Below, piece after piece: positions 57,401-64,000 of a stretch of DNA of 64,000 nucleotides. The notes under the pieces are model-generated. The model saw only the letters and a list, made by a program, of their open reading frames with translations, had not been told where the DNA came from and did not search any database. Each line of letters opens with the position of its first letter. Within the stretch, counting starts at the first letter, position 1. The stretch lies in assembly GCF_025947065.1 (NCBI RefSeq), contig NZ_CP109994.1:744001-808000 (forward strand), given 5' to 3'. Position numbers and translations under genes: made by a program. Source of the DNA: Flavobacterium sp. N1736. GTDB lineage: Bacteria; Bacteroidota; Bacteroidia; Flavobacteriales; Flavobacteriaceae.

Positions 57401-58060
57401 TTAACGACCTCCAAAAATGCTGCTTCCAATACGCACCATTGTGCTTCCGCATTCTATAGCAAGTTGGTAATCGCCGGACATTCCCATGGAAATAGTATTC
57501 AGTTTGCAGTTTTCAGTCTGCAAAGTTTTAATTGAATCAAAAATCGACTTTAAATGTGTAAATTCTTTTTTAATTTGATTGTGGTTTTCTGTAAATGTTG
57601 CCATTCCCATTAAACCTAAGGTACGAATATTTTTCAGTTCTTTGAACTCAGATGAAGAAATAAGTACATTTAATTCATTTTCGTCTAAACCAAATTTAGT
57701 TTCTTCCTCGGCAATATGTATTTGAAGCAAACAATCGATAATTCTATTGTTTTTGAGAGCTTGTTTGTTGATTTCCTGCAATAATTTCAAACTATCAACA
57801 CCATGAATCAAACTAACAAATGGTGCCATATATTTGACTTTATTCGTTTGCACATGACCAATCATATGCCATTGAATATCTTTAGGCATTTCTTCCCATT
57901 TCTCAGCCATTTCCTGGATTTTATTTTCTCCAAAAATGCGCTGACCTGCTTCATAAGCTTGCATCAAGTCTGAAACGGGTTTTGTTTTAGAAACGGCAAC
58001 GAGAGTTACATTTTCAGGCAAACTGGCCTTAATAGTATTTAAATTCGATTGAATTGACAT
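57401..58060 (-). CDS. YggS/PLPBP-family pyridoxal-phosphate homeostasis protein
   Basis: 219 residues, a single-domain TIM barrel like alanine racemase's N-terminal domain. The PLP-binding Lys is in VTLVAVSKTKPVSDLMQAYE; further motifs are GENKIQEMAEKWEEMP, WHMIGHVQTNKVKY, LLQIHIAEEETKFGL, LGLMGMATF and ISMGMSGDYQLAIECGSTMV followed by RIGSSIFG. Proteins of this family hold and distribute PLP and have no known catalytic turnover. It is 12 bp downstream of the hydroxyacyl-CoA dehydrogenase gene. Confidence 0.95.
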   Translation of the reverse strand: MSIQSNLNTIKASLPENVTLVAVSKTKPVSDLMQAYEAGQRIFGENKIQEMAEKWEEMPKDIQWHMIGHVQTNKVKYMAPFVSLIHGVDSLKLLQEINKQALKNNRIIDCLLQIHIAEEETKFGLDENELNVLISSSEFKELKNIRTLGLMGMATFTENHNQIKKEFTHLKSIFDSIKTLQTENCKLNTISMGMSGDYQLAIECGSTMVRIGSSIFGGR

Positions 58061-58072
58061 GGTATTTCTTTT

Positions 58073-58966
58073 TTATGAAAGAATAAACTGCTTAGATATT
58101 TTCTCTGCTTTTTTACTTTCACTATAATCATAAAAACCTTCACCGGATTTTACTCCTAATTTTCCGGCTCTAACCATATTTACTAATAATGGGCAAGGCG
58201 CATATTTTGGATTTTTAAAACCTTCGTACATTACATTTAGAATAGCCAGACAAACATCAAGACCAATAAAATCAGCAAGTTGAAGCGGTCCCATTGGGTG
58301 CCCCATTCCTAATTTCATTACAGTATCAATTTCATAAACTCCGGCAACTTTATTATATAACGTTTCGATTGCTTCGTTTAGCATAGGCATTAAAATTCTG
58401 TTTGCTACAAAACCCGGATAATCGTTTACTTCAACAGGCGTTTTTCCTAATTTTACAGATAAATCCATTATAATTTTAGTGACTTCATCGCTGGTATTGT
58501 ATCCGCGAATGATTTCGACTAACTTCATAATTGGCACGGGATTCATAAAATGCATTCCGATAACACGCTCAGGATGTGTAACTACGGATCCAATTTGTGT
58601 AATTGAAATTGAAGAAGTATTAGTCGCCAAAATTGTATTATGAGAACAAGCTTCGTTTAATTGTTTAAAGATATTCAGTTTTAACTCTACATTTTCTGTA
58701 GCAGCTTCAACAACCAAATCAACACCAACCACACCGTCTTTAATATCAGTATAGGTAATAATATTGGTAATGGTTTTAGCAACATCTTCCTGAGTAATAG
58801 TTCCTTTAGACAACATTCTGTCTAAATTGGCGGCAATAGTTGCCATTCCTTTATCTAATGATTTTTCAGAAACATCGATAAGTTTTACGGTAAAACCACT
58901 TTGTGCAAAAGTATGAGCAATTCCGTTACCCATTGTTCCTGCACCAATTACAGCTATAGTTTTCAT
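58073..58966 (-). CDS. 3-hydroxybutyryl-CoA (3-hydroxyacyl-CoA) dehydrogenase
   Basis: I start at the ATG at 58966 (MKTIAVIGAGTMGNGIAHTF), which places the Rossmann motif GAGTMGNGIA at 8-17; an upstream in-frame ATG would run into the palindrome at 58993. The 297-residue enzyme has ATNTSSISITQIG, the catalytic His/Glu region RVIGMHFMNPVPIMKLVEII, NDYPGFVANRILMPMLNEAI, and GMGHPMGPLQLADFIGLDVC. It oxidises 3-hydroxyacyl-CoA with NAD(P)+, either in beta-oxidation or a butyrate-type route. No partner thiolase or enoyl-CoA hydratase is adjacent. Confidence 0.94.
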   Translation of the reverse strand: MKTIAVIGAGTMGNGIAHTFAQSGFTVKLIDVSEKSLDKGMATIAANLDRMLSKGTITQEDVAKTITNIITYTDIKDGVVGVDLVVEAATENVELKLNIFKQLNEACSHNTILATNTSSISITQIGSVVTHPERVIGMHFMNPVPIMKLVEIIRGYNTSDEVTKIIMDLSVKLGKTPVEVNDYPGFVANRILMPMLNEAIETLYNKVAGVYEIDTVMKLGMGHPMGPLQLADFIGLDVCLAILNVMYEGFKNPKYAPCPLLVNMVRAGKLGVKSGEGFYDYSESKKAEKISKQFILS

Positions 58967-58992
58967 TTTTCTATTGGTATTATATTTATGAT

Positions 58993-59034
58993 TTAGCCAC
59001 GAATTCACTAATTAAGCAGTGAATTCGTGGCTAA
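58993..59034. repeat. Perfect 16-bp inverted repeat (GCCACGAATTCAC stem-loop)
   Basis: TTAGCCACGAATTCAC, ten-base loop TAATTAAGCA, and the exact reverse complement GTGAATTCGTGGCTAA. It sits between the Gfo/Idh and hydroxyacyl-CoA dehydrogenase genes, both on the minus strand. There is no long T run on the minus strand, so it does not look like an ordinary terminator. Repeats beginning GCCAC also occur at 39514 and 52895. Confidence 0.7.
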
Positions 59035-59053
59035 TTTTATTTTTAAAATTATA

Positions 59054-60019
59054 TTATTTATCGAAGCAATCAATAATTTGATACGCTACTCTTAAAGCAT
59101 CTGTAGCTTGTTCTAAAGTTACAACCGGAGTAGTATCTGTATTAATAGCATTTGCAAAAGATTCTAATTCGTCAAGAATTGCGTTGTTTTGCTCAACATC
59201 AGGATTTGTAAAGTAGATTTGTTTTTTTACACCTTCGGCATTTTGCAGAATCATATCAAAATCTCCGGGAACTTCCGGTGCGTCTTTCATACGAACGACT
59301 TCACATTTTTTCTCTAAAAAGTCAACAGAAATGTAGGCATCTTTTTGAAAAAAACGTGTTTTACGCATGTTTTTCATCGAAATTCTGCTTGCTGTTAAAT
59401 TGGCAACACAACCATTTTCGAATTCAATTCGTGCATTGGCAATATCGGGAGTATCACTAATTACAGAAACTCCACTCGCATGAATATCTTTTACTTTTGA
59501 ATGAACAACACTCAAAATCGCATCAATATCGTGAATCATTAAATCTAGAACCACAGGAACATCTGTTCCACGGGGATTAAACTCGGCCAAACGATGCGTT
59601 TCTATAAACATTGGGTTTTCGATCATGTTTTTTGTGGCAATAAACGCAGGATTAAAGCGCTCAACATGACCAACCTGACCTTTTACATTATACTCTTTTG
59701 CTAAAGCGATAATTTCTTCGGCTTCTTCAACAGTATTGGCAATTGGTTTTTCTATAAAGATGTGTTTTCCTGATTTAATCGCTACTTTAGCACATTTATA
59801 GTGCGAAAGTGTTGGCGTTACAATATCGATTACATCGACAGCGTGGATTAATTTTGCAATTGTGCTGAAGTTTTTATAGCCAAATTCTTTTGAAATTCTT
59901 TCGGCATTTTCCTGATTTTCGTCGTAAAATCCAACTAATTCGTATTTGTCAGATTGTTGTAATAAGCGTAAATGTATCTTACCTAGATGACCAGCACCTA
60001 AAACTCCTACTTTTAACAT
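59054..60019 (-). CDS. Gfo/Idh/MocA-family oxidoreductase
   Basis: 321 residues: an N-terminal Rossmann domain (LKVGVLGAGHLGKIHLRLLQ; then DVIDIVTPTLSHYKCAKVAI and the catalytic-type EKPIANTVEEAEE) and a C-terminal alpha/beta domain with GHVERFNPAFIATK and LDLMIHDIDAILSVV (typical DxxxHDxD-like motif). These NAD(P)-dependent enzymes oxidise or reduce sugars and related compounds; the substrate is not evident. A -7-like TATTTTTG box on the minus strand (60036-60043) may drive it. Confidence 0.92.
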   Translation of the reverse strand: MLKVGVLGAGHLGKIHLRLLQQSDKYELVGFYDENQENAERISKEFGYKNFSTIAKLIHAVDVIDIVTPTLSHYKCAKVAIKSGKHIFIEKPIANTVEEAEEIIALAKEYNVKGQVGHVERFNPAFIATKNMIENPMFIETHRLAEFNPRGTDVPVVLDLMIHDIDAILSVVHSKVKDIHASGVSVISDTPDIANARIEFENGCVANLTASRISMKNMRKTRFFQKDAYISVDFLEKKCEVVRMKDAPEVPGDFDMILQNAEGVKKQIYFTNPDVEQNNAILDELESFANAINTDTTPVVTLEQATDALRVAYQIIDCFDK

Positions 60020-60112
60020 GAGAATGTATTTTAAACAAAAATATAATTTATTTGTTGAAAGTAAAAGTTAATGTAATAAAGATTTAGCGATTTAATAATT
60101 AAAAATCAATAT

Positions 60113-60141
60113 TTGATTTAGTATTTAGTTTCTTAATTTTA
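60113..60141 (+). promoter_or_regulatory. Candidate promoter of pcm
   Basis: TTG at 60113-60115, 18-bp spacer, and TAATTTTA at 60134-60141, one mismatch from TAnnTTTG. The TTG start codon of pcm lies 21 bp further on. Confidence 0.4.
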
Positions 60142-60162
60142 CCAAAATAAAATAAACCAATT

Positions 60163-60804
60163 TTGAAAGATACTGCCAAACATCAAGGACTTCGTAATCA
60201 ATTAGTAAGCACTTTAGAACAAAAAGGAATTACTGACAGAGCGGTTTTGGATGCGATAAAGAAAATCCCGAGACACCTTTTTTTAAATTCAAGTTTTGAA
60301 GATTATGCTTATCAGGATAAGGCATTTCCTATAGGAGCGGGGCAAACTATCTCGCAGCCTTATACAGTTGCATTTCAATCGCAATTGTTAGAAGTAAAAA
60401 AAGATCACAAAATTTTAGAAATTGGTACAGGATCAGGCTATCAAACTGCTGTTTTGTTTATGCTTGGCGCTAAAGTTTATAGTATTGAGAGACAAAATGA
60501 ATTGTTTAAAGCAACTTCAAACTTGTTTCCAAAATTAAATATTCGCCCAAAACATCTTTCGTTTGGAGACGGTTACAAAGGTTTGCCAAATCATGCACCG
60601 TTTGATAGTATTATTGTTACAGCCGGCGCACCGTTTATTCCTCAGCCATTAATGGCACAATTAAAAATAGGAGGAAGGCTTGTAATTCCGTTAGGAGAAG
60701 ATGTTCAGATTATGACTTTATTGATTCGTAAAAACGAAACGCAATTCGAAAAACACGAGTTTGGAGAGTTTCGATTTGTTCCTTTATTAGAAGATAAAAA
60801 TTAA
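60163..60804 (+). CDS. pcm: Protein-L-isoaspartate O-methyltransferase
   Basis: 213 residues. It methylates isoaspartyl residues in ageing proteins using S-adenosylmethionine. Motifs are RHLFLNSSFEDYAYQDKAFP followed by IGAGQTISQPYTVA, SAM motif I in ILEIGTGSGYQTAVLF, and the post-I VYSIERQNEL. APFDSIIVTAGAPFIPQPLM and GGRLVIPLG follow. The start codon is TTG: a TAA stop lies five codons upstream without any ATG between, and the next ATG comes after motif I, so TTG at 60163 is the only sensible start. It converges on the Fic gene at a shared terminator. Confidence 0.95.
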   Translation: MKDTAKHQGLRNQLVSTLEQKGITDRAVLDAIKKIPRHLFLNSSFEDYAYQDKAFPIGAGQTISQPYTVAFQSQLLEVKKDHKILEIGTGSGYQTAVLFMLGAKVYSIERQNELFKATSNLFPKLNIRPKHLSFGDGYKGLPNHAPFDSIIVTAGAPFIPQPLMAQLKIGGRLVIPLGEDVQIMTLLIRKNETQFEKHEFGEFRFVPLLEDKN

Positions 60805-60807
60805 AAA

Positions 60808-60837
60808 CAAAACCCACTAATTATTTAGTGGGTTTTG
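60808..60837. terminator. Bidirectional terminator between pcm and the Fic gene
   Basis: CAAAACCCACTAA, loop TTAT, TTAGTGGGTTTTG: a 13-bp perfect stem with T-rich sequence on the right and A-rich on the left, so it can end transcription from both convergent genes. Confidence 0.88.
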
Positions 60838-60840
60838 TTT

Positions 60841-61890
60841 TTATTGAGCAATAATACCAATATATCTTTCTAAACTTTCTTTCTCAATTTGAGCAATAAA
60901 CATTAAAAAATCTTCTTTATTGTTTTTAGTCTGAGCAGTTTCAAGAGATTGATAATATTGCATTCTGTTTTCGTAATCTCCTTTTATATTGGCTATTAGA
61001 TACCCTTTTTGCATTAAAATTAAATTCATAATCAAGCGTGAGGTTCTACCGTTTCCATCAATAAAAGGATGAATGGTCACCAGTCTTTCATGCATTTCGG
61101 CAGCCAGAATAACAGGATGTAATTTGTTTTTATTGATTTCGTACCAAATAAAATAATCTTCCATTTCTTTAGCAACCATAAAAGGCTGTGGCGGCATATG
61201 CGTACTTCCTTTAATCATCACCTGAACTTTTCTATATCGACCTGCATCTTCCGGAATTATTCCTCTAAGTATTAAATTATGAATTGATAAAAGATCACGC
61301 TCATTTATAGAATTATTTTTACTCATTAAATCCTTTATAAAACCAATTGCTTCCTGATGGTTTATAGCCTCCAGATGCTCTCTCATACTTTTTCCTGAAA
61401 TAGTCAAACCTTCATTGATAACTAAATCTGTCTCGCGAAGTGTCATTGTATTTCCTTCAATTCTATTACTTTCAAAAGTGTATTCGAGTTCAAGTGCCTG
61501 AGCAACTTTATAACTGTCAAATTGCCTGTAATTATCCAATTTTTCTTTTAGGACATCAATTTCCTGTAGAATTTTTTCTAAAGTATTTGATATCTTTAAT
61601 TTTGAGATCGTTTTGTTATATTTAATTTCCTGCTCAGCAACCATAAGGGCTTTTAGCGCAAACTCATCGTCTCCTATTTCATATAAAATTTTTTCCTTTA
61701 ACCATGCAATCATTAAAGTTTCGTAATCTATTTCTAAAAGCTGCGCTAATTTAGAAACCTGCTCTTTAGTTGGCTTTCGTGTACCGCTTTCAAATTTGCT
61801 TACTAAAGCCTGATCTATACCCAAAAGCTGTGCAACTTCACGAGTTTTTAATCCTTTTTGTTCGCGGGCATTTTTAAGAAGCGTTTTCAT
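60841..61890 (-). CDS. Fic-domain AMPylase-type protein with N-terminal HTH
   Basis: I start at the ATG at 61890 (MKTLLKNAREQKGLKTREVA), giving 349 residues. An XRE-type helix-turn-helix (about 1-60, with REVAQLLGIDQALVSKFESG) precedes the Fic region. The inhibitory helix motif (S/T)xxxE(G/N) is S141-NRIEGN, and the catalytic loop is H274-PFIDGNGRTSR, both complete, so this is a self-inhibited Fic enzyme with the inhibitory helix N-terminal to the Fic core. Fic enzymes usually transfer AMP to a target hydroxyl. The HTH suggests self-regulation; a TGAC/GTCA inverted repeat overlaps the promoter. The target is unknown. Confidence 0.92.
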   Translation of the reverse strand: MKTLLKNAREQKGLKTREVAQLLGIDQALVSKFESGTRKPTKEQVSKLAQLLEIDYETLMIAWLKEKILYEIGDDEFALKALMVAEQEIKYNKTISKLKISNTLEKILQEIDVLKEKLDNYRQFDSYKVAQALELEYTFESNRIEGNTMTLRETDLVINEGLTISGKSMREHLEAINHQEAIGFIKDLMSKNNSINERDLLSIHNLILRGIIPEDAGRYRKVQVMIKGSTHMPPQPFMVAKEMEDYFIWYEINKNKLHPVILAAEMHERLVTIHPFIDGNGRTSRLIMNLILMQKGYLIANIKGDYENRMQYYQSLETAQTKNNKEDFLMFIAQIEKESLERYIGIIAQ

Positions 61891-61911
61891 TTTTAATGTT
61901 TTTAAATGTCT

Positions 61912-61926
61912 TGACAAATTTAGTCA
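61912..61926 (-). promoter_or_regulatory. -7 box with overlapping inverted repeat, possible operator of the Fic gene
   Basis: On the minus strand, TAAATTTG (61922-61915) is an exact -7 box 24 bp before the Fic ATG. It lies inside TGAC-N7-GTCA (61912-61926). An HTH protein bound there would block the promoter, so autoregulation is plausible but untested. Confidence 0.45.
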
Positions 61927-61974
61927 TTTTTATTGGTAAAAAAAAGCAATACTTAAATATTGCTTAATTTTTAT

Positions 61975-62613
61975 CTATTTTGGAGGCAATGAGCCGTCTT
62001 TTCTCATTTCTTTAACCACAGCCTGCATAATCGCATCAACTGTTTGTCCGAGATCTGTGACATAATCAGATTTTGTTGTTCCTGTCCAGATTAATTTATT
62101 TTCTTTTAATGAAAAAATATTGGTTTCTACCATATACGAAGTGGTTTCCTGATAATATCCCGGATCATAAAAGCTAGGCGAGTACATTCCGTACCAGTTT
62201 CCAAAACCGTAACCGTACATTCCTGTGTACATCCCATCAAAACCACCGTAATACATTCCTGTATAAGTTCCGGGAACGTAATTTGTTTCTTTTTCAGTAC
62301 TTACTAAACGCATTGTGATAACTCCGTCAAAATTTTCATCTTGCAGAATTTTTAATTTTTGTTCTTTTGTAAGTTGTGCTGTAGTTTCGTTTAAATATTG
62401 ATAGGAAGTTTTAAAAATTTCATTACCGGCAGCAATTCTATTTTCGGCTACTCTTCTCGAAGCTTCGTCTTTCACCAATACTACAACCAAAACTTTTTTA
62501 AAATGTTCCTGAGCTATTGTTATTTTTGGATCTCTCCAACTATTTACAATCGAAGTGTTACTGCTGCAACCCGAAAGTATAATTGCAGTTAATAGAATTA
62601 GGTACTTTTTCAT
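61975..62613 (-). CDS. DUF4136-like lipoprotein with Tyr/Gly-rich centre
   Basis: 212 residues with a lipoprotein signal (LLTAIILSGCSS, Cys at about 16). The body begins NTSIVNSWRDPKITIAQEHF, a start seen in DUF4136-type lipoproteins, and ends with YMVETNIFSLKENKLIWTGT. The middle (about 115-150) is strikingly rich in Tyr, Gly and Met, with repeated GMY triplets. It is probably attached to a membrane in the periplasm; function is unknown. The family label is tentative. It is flanked by the Fic gene and smpB, both on the same strand. Confidence 0.75.
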   Translation of the reverse strand: MKKYLILLTAIILSGCSSNTSIVNSWRDPKITIAQEHFKKVLVVVLVKDEASRRVAENRIAAGNEIFKTSYQYLNETTAQLTKEQKLKILQDENFDGVITMRLVSTEKETNYVPGTYTGMYYGGFDGMYTGMYGYGFGNWYGMYSPSFYDPGYYQETTSYMVETNIFSLKENKLIWTGTTKSDYVTDLGQTVDAIMQAVVKEMRKDGSLPPK

Positions 62614-62691
62614 TTCTTCTTATTTTAAATTAAATTGTAGTAAAAATAAGAATAAAATATTAAAAAATGTTCTTTTACAGTAAATTAAGAT

Positions 62692-63147
62692 TTAGTTGTA
62701 TGCCTTTTTAATACGATCAAGATCTCGTTTTGTATCTTGTTCTTTTAAAGATTCACGTTTGTCGTAGTTTTTCTTTCCTTTACAAAGACCAATTTGCAGT
62801 TTTGCAAGACCTTTTTCGTTAGTAAATAGCTTTAACGGAACAATAGTTAATCCTTTTGCCTGTACACTTTTATGAAGACTTTTTAATTCTTTTTTGTTTA
62901 AAAGCAATTTTCGTTCACTTCTTGATTTATGATTAAATTGATTTCCAAAAGAATATTCTTCAATATAAGTATTAATGGCAAAAAGTTCCAGATTACTAAA
63001 TTCGCAAAAACTCTCTGTAATATTAGCTTTTCCTAAACGTATAGATTTAATTTCGGTACCGGATAAAACGATTCCGGCTGTATAAGTGTCGATGATTTCA
63101 TAATCAAATCGAGCTCTTTTATTAAGTATATTGACTGTTTTTAACAT
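62692..63147 (-). CDS. smpB: SsrA-binding protein SmpB
   Basis: 151 residues, normal for SmpB, which brings tmRNA to stalled ribosomes. Motifs are [40 protein letters not shown], the [13 protein letters not shown] helix region, [20 protein letters not shown] and the basic C-terminal tail [20 protein letters not shown]. It is divergent from the VF530-type gene, sharing a compact promoter region. The ssrA gene itself is not in this window. Confidence 0.97.
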   Translation of the reverse strand: MLKTVNILNKRARFDYEIIDTYTAGIVLSGTEIKSIRLGKANITESFCEFSNLELFAINTYIEEYSFGNQFNHKSRSERKLLLNKKELKSLHKSVQAKGLTIVPLKLFTNEKGLAKLQIGLCKGKKNYDKRESLKEQDTKRDLDRIKKAYN

Positions 63148-63154
63148 AGTGTGA

Positions 63155-63185
63155 CAAATTTAGTAACAAATAAACGAAAGAGCAA
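63155..63185 (-). promoter_or_regulatory. smpB promoter (minus-strand half of a divergent pair)
   Basis: On the minus strand, TTG (63185-63183), 20-bp spacer, and an exact TAAATTTG box (63162-63155); the smpB ATG is 7 bp further on. Its -33 triplet directly abuts that of the opposite promoter inside CAATTG (63183-63188). Confidence 0.65.
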
Positions 63186-63213
63186 TTGTTTTTACATAAA
63201 TGATATAAATTTG
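63186..63213 (+). promoter_or_regulatory. Promoter of the VF530-type gene (plus-strand half of a divergent pair)
   Basis: TTG (63186-63188), 17-bp spacer, and an exact TAAATTTG box (63206-63213). The ATG at 63218 lies only four bases after the box, so the transcript is probably leaderless. Confidence 0.65.
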
Positions 63214-63217
63214 CATT

Positions 63218-63448
63218 ATGGAAAAGCAAGCATCTAAAGATCCGTTACACGGAATTACACTTCAAAAAATAGTAGAATCTCTGGTAGAATATTATGGTTT
63301 TGATACATTATCAGAATTAATTCCCATAAAATGTTTTCTTTCAAATCCTAGTGTAAAATCCAGCTTAACTTTTTTAAGAAAAACCGATTGGGCTCGTAAA
63401 AAAGTAGAAGATTTGTATATAAAATCTTTGCCTAAATTGGCGAAGTAA
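63218..63448 (+). CDS. VF530-family (DUF2132) small DNA-binding-type protein
   Basis: A 76-residue complete protein of the VF530 family: [20 protein letters not shown], then [20 protein letters not shown] and [20 protein letters not shown]. The family is described as small helical, putatively double-stranded-DNA-binding proteins widely distributed in bacteria; its role is unknown. The stop codon is directly followed by the end of the convergent DUF3575-like gene at 63449. Confidence 0.93.
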   Translation: MEKQASKDPLHGITLQKIVESLVEYYGFDTLSELIPIKCFLSNPSVKSSLTFLRKTDWARKKVEDLYIKSLPKLAK

Positions 63449-64000
63449 TTATAATTTATACGAAATCATGACACCGCCACGATACGGAAGCCATTCGCCG
63501 CTTTTGTTCCAATTTTGTGCTTTTTCATATCTTCCCGGAGTTCCGTCGTTGTAATATCCATGATAAAACCCTTGATGCCAGCCACCGCCTGCAAAAATAT
63601 CAATAACAAATTTATCGTTTAGTTTAATATTATAACCAACAGTAACACCTAAACGGTAACCAAAACCGTGCTCGTATTTATTACTATCCCAATAGTTCCA
63701 TTTTTGTAATTCATAAATATCCGGTCCTGCATTTGCTCCAATATAAAAACCGTTGTATTTTTCTTTAAAATGATAACGAACTTCAGGAGTTAATGTGTAA
63801 AATTTCATTGGATTATGTCCATTTACAGATTCCCAAAAAGAAGCCATAACATCAACACTAAAAGTAGTTTTCTCGCCAATACTTGTTTCAATTCCTAGAT
63901 TTGGTATAGCAACCAAAGCCGTAGCAGCATTAAATTTTATATAAGTTTGACTCTGTGATTGAACTGAAAAGAAAAGAACAAACAAAATGAGTAATTTTTT
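63449..64000 (-). CDS. DUF3575-like outer-membrane beta-barrel protein, start cut by window edge
   Basis: The frame continues to the last base. The codons at the edge read KKLLILFVLFFSVQSQSQ, a signal peptide whose ATG should lie just outside at 64001-64003. The mature part begins TYIKFNAATALVAIPNLGIE and shows PEVRYHFKEKYNGFYIGANA and FGYRLGVTVGYNIKLNDKFV with an aromatic C-terminus (GVMISYKL), all typical of DUF3575 outer-membrane proteins in Bacteroidota. Function unknown. About 183 residues of a likely 184 are in the window. Confidence 0.85.
   Translation of the reverse strand, partial: KKLLILFVLFFSVQSQSQTYIKFNAATALVAIPNLGIETSIGEKTTFSVDVMASFWESVNGHNPMKFYTLTPEVRYHFKEKYNGFYIGANAGPDIYELQKWNYWDSNKYEHGFGYRLGVTVGYNIKLNDKFVIDIFAGGGWHQGFYHGYYNDGTPGRYEKAQNWNKSGEWLPYRGGVMISYKL

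Noticed and set aside
58967..59008. Longer start for the 3-hydroxyacyl-CoA dehydrogenase (MNSWLNHKYNTNRK)
   Set aside because: It would overlap the palindrome at 58993 and displace the Rossmann GAGTMG motif from its usual place near residue 8.

Overview
The window is a piece of a Flavobacterium-type chromosome (Bacteroidota, Flavobacteriia). The case rests on AT-rich DNA; promoters of the Bacteroidota form TTG-N17-20-TAnnTTTG; type IX secretion (T9SS) proteins, including a giant type-B-CTD adhesin next to a PorP/SprF partner; a metallo-beta-lactamase of the B1 type carried by environmental flavobacteria; many lineage-restricted DUF families; and the cluster bamD-rpoZ-coaBC-DUF4835-recN. No rRNA, tRNA, CRISPR array, complete insertion sequence or prophage was seen. 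Both ends cut genes: a pirin-like gene at the left and a DUF3575-like gene at the right.

Layout. 0.25-8.2 kb is a minus-strand heavy-metal efflux operon read from 8.2 kb downwards: a small Cys-rich DUF6660-type protein, a CzcA-CzcC fusion, a CzcB adaptor and a Zn/Cd P1B-ATPase. 8.3-13.5 kb holds an AlkC-like DNA glycosylase, nadC, a BrkB/YihY membrane protein, a DUF2147 protein, the metallo-beta-lactamase and a MntA/HepT toxin-antitoxin pair. 13.5-18 kb holds priA, a LytTR response regulator and the rpsF-rpsR-rplI operon. 18-22 kb holds an Oar-like TonB-dependent receptor and a DUF6495 protein.

22-35.4 kb is the most distinctive region. A long AT-rich leader precedes a 3075-residue secreted adhesin with five copies of a beta-sandwich-like module, Ig-like repeats, ten nearly identical tandem repeats of about 79 residues, a DUF11 domain and a gliding-motility-type C-terminal domain. 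A PorP/SprF-like partner and a PorE/SprD-like OmpA protein follow. Together they look like one surface-adhesin export and anchoring unit.

35.8-52.9 kb is mostly housekeeping: ligA, a split 5'-nucleotidase pair, dapA, the bamD-to-recN cluster, fabV, a GT2 glycosyltransferase, coaE and an RprX/RprY-like two-component system. 52.9-60 kb is a minus-strand run: acyl-ACP thioesterase, miaA, a K+ channel with a zinc ribbon, a DnaQ-GIY-YIG nuclease, a four-helix-bundle protein inside nested inverted repeats, YggS, 3-hydroxyacyl-CoA dehydrogenase and a Gfo/Idh oxidoreductase. 60-64 kb has pcm, an HTH-Fic protein, a lipoprotein, smpB and a VF530-type protein.

Three intergenic copies (9.5, 21.4 and 35.5 kb) plus one fragment (0.2 kb) belong to a MITE-like repeat of about 130-147 bp. 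It has TAAACACATAGAAACATA-type terminal inverted repeats and two internal hairpins whose pairing survives sequence change. A second, 16-bp palindromic element, TCCCGA-N4-TCGGGA, occurs three times and once lies nested inside the first. All assignments come from reading motifs and context; no database search was run.
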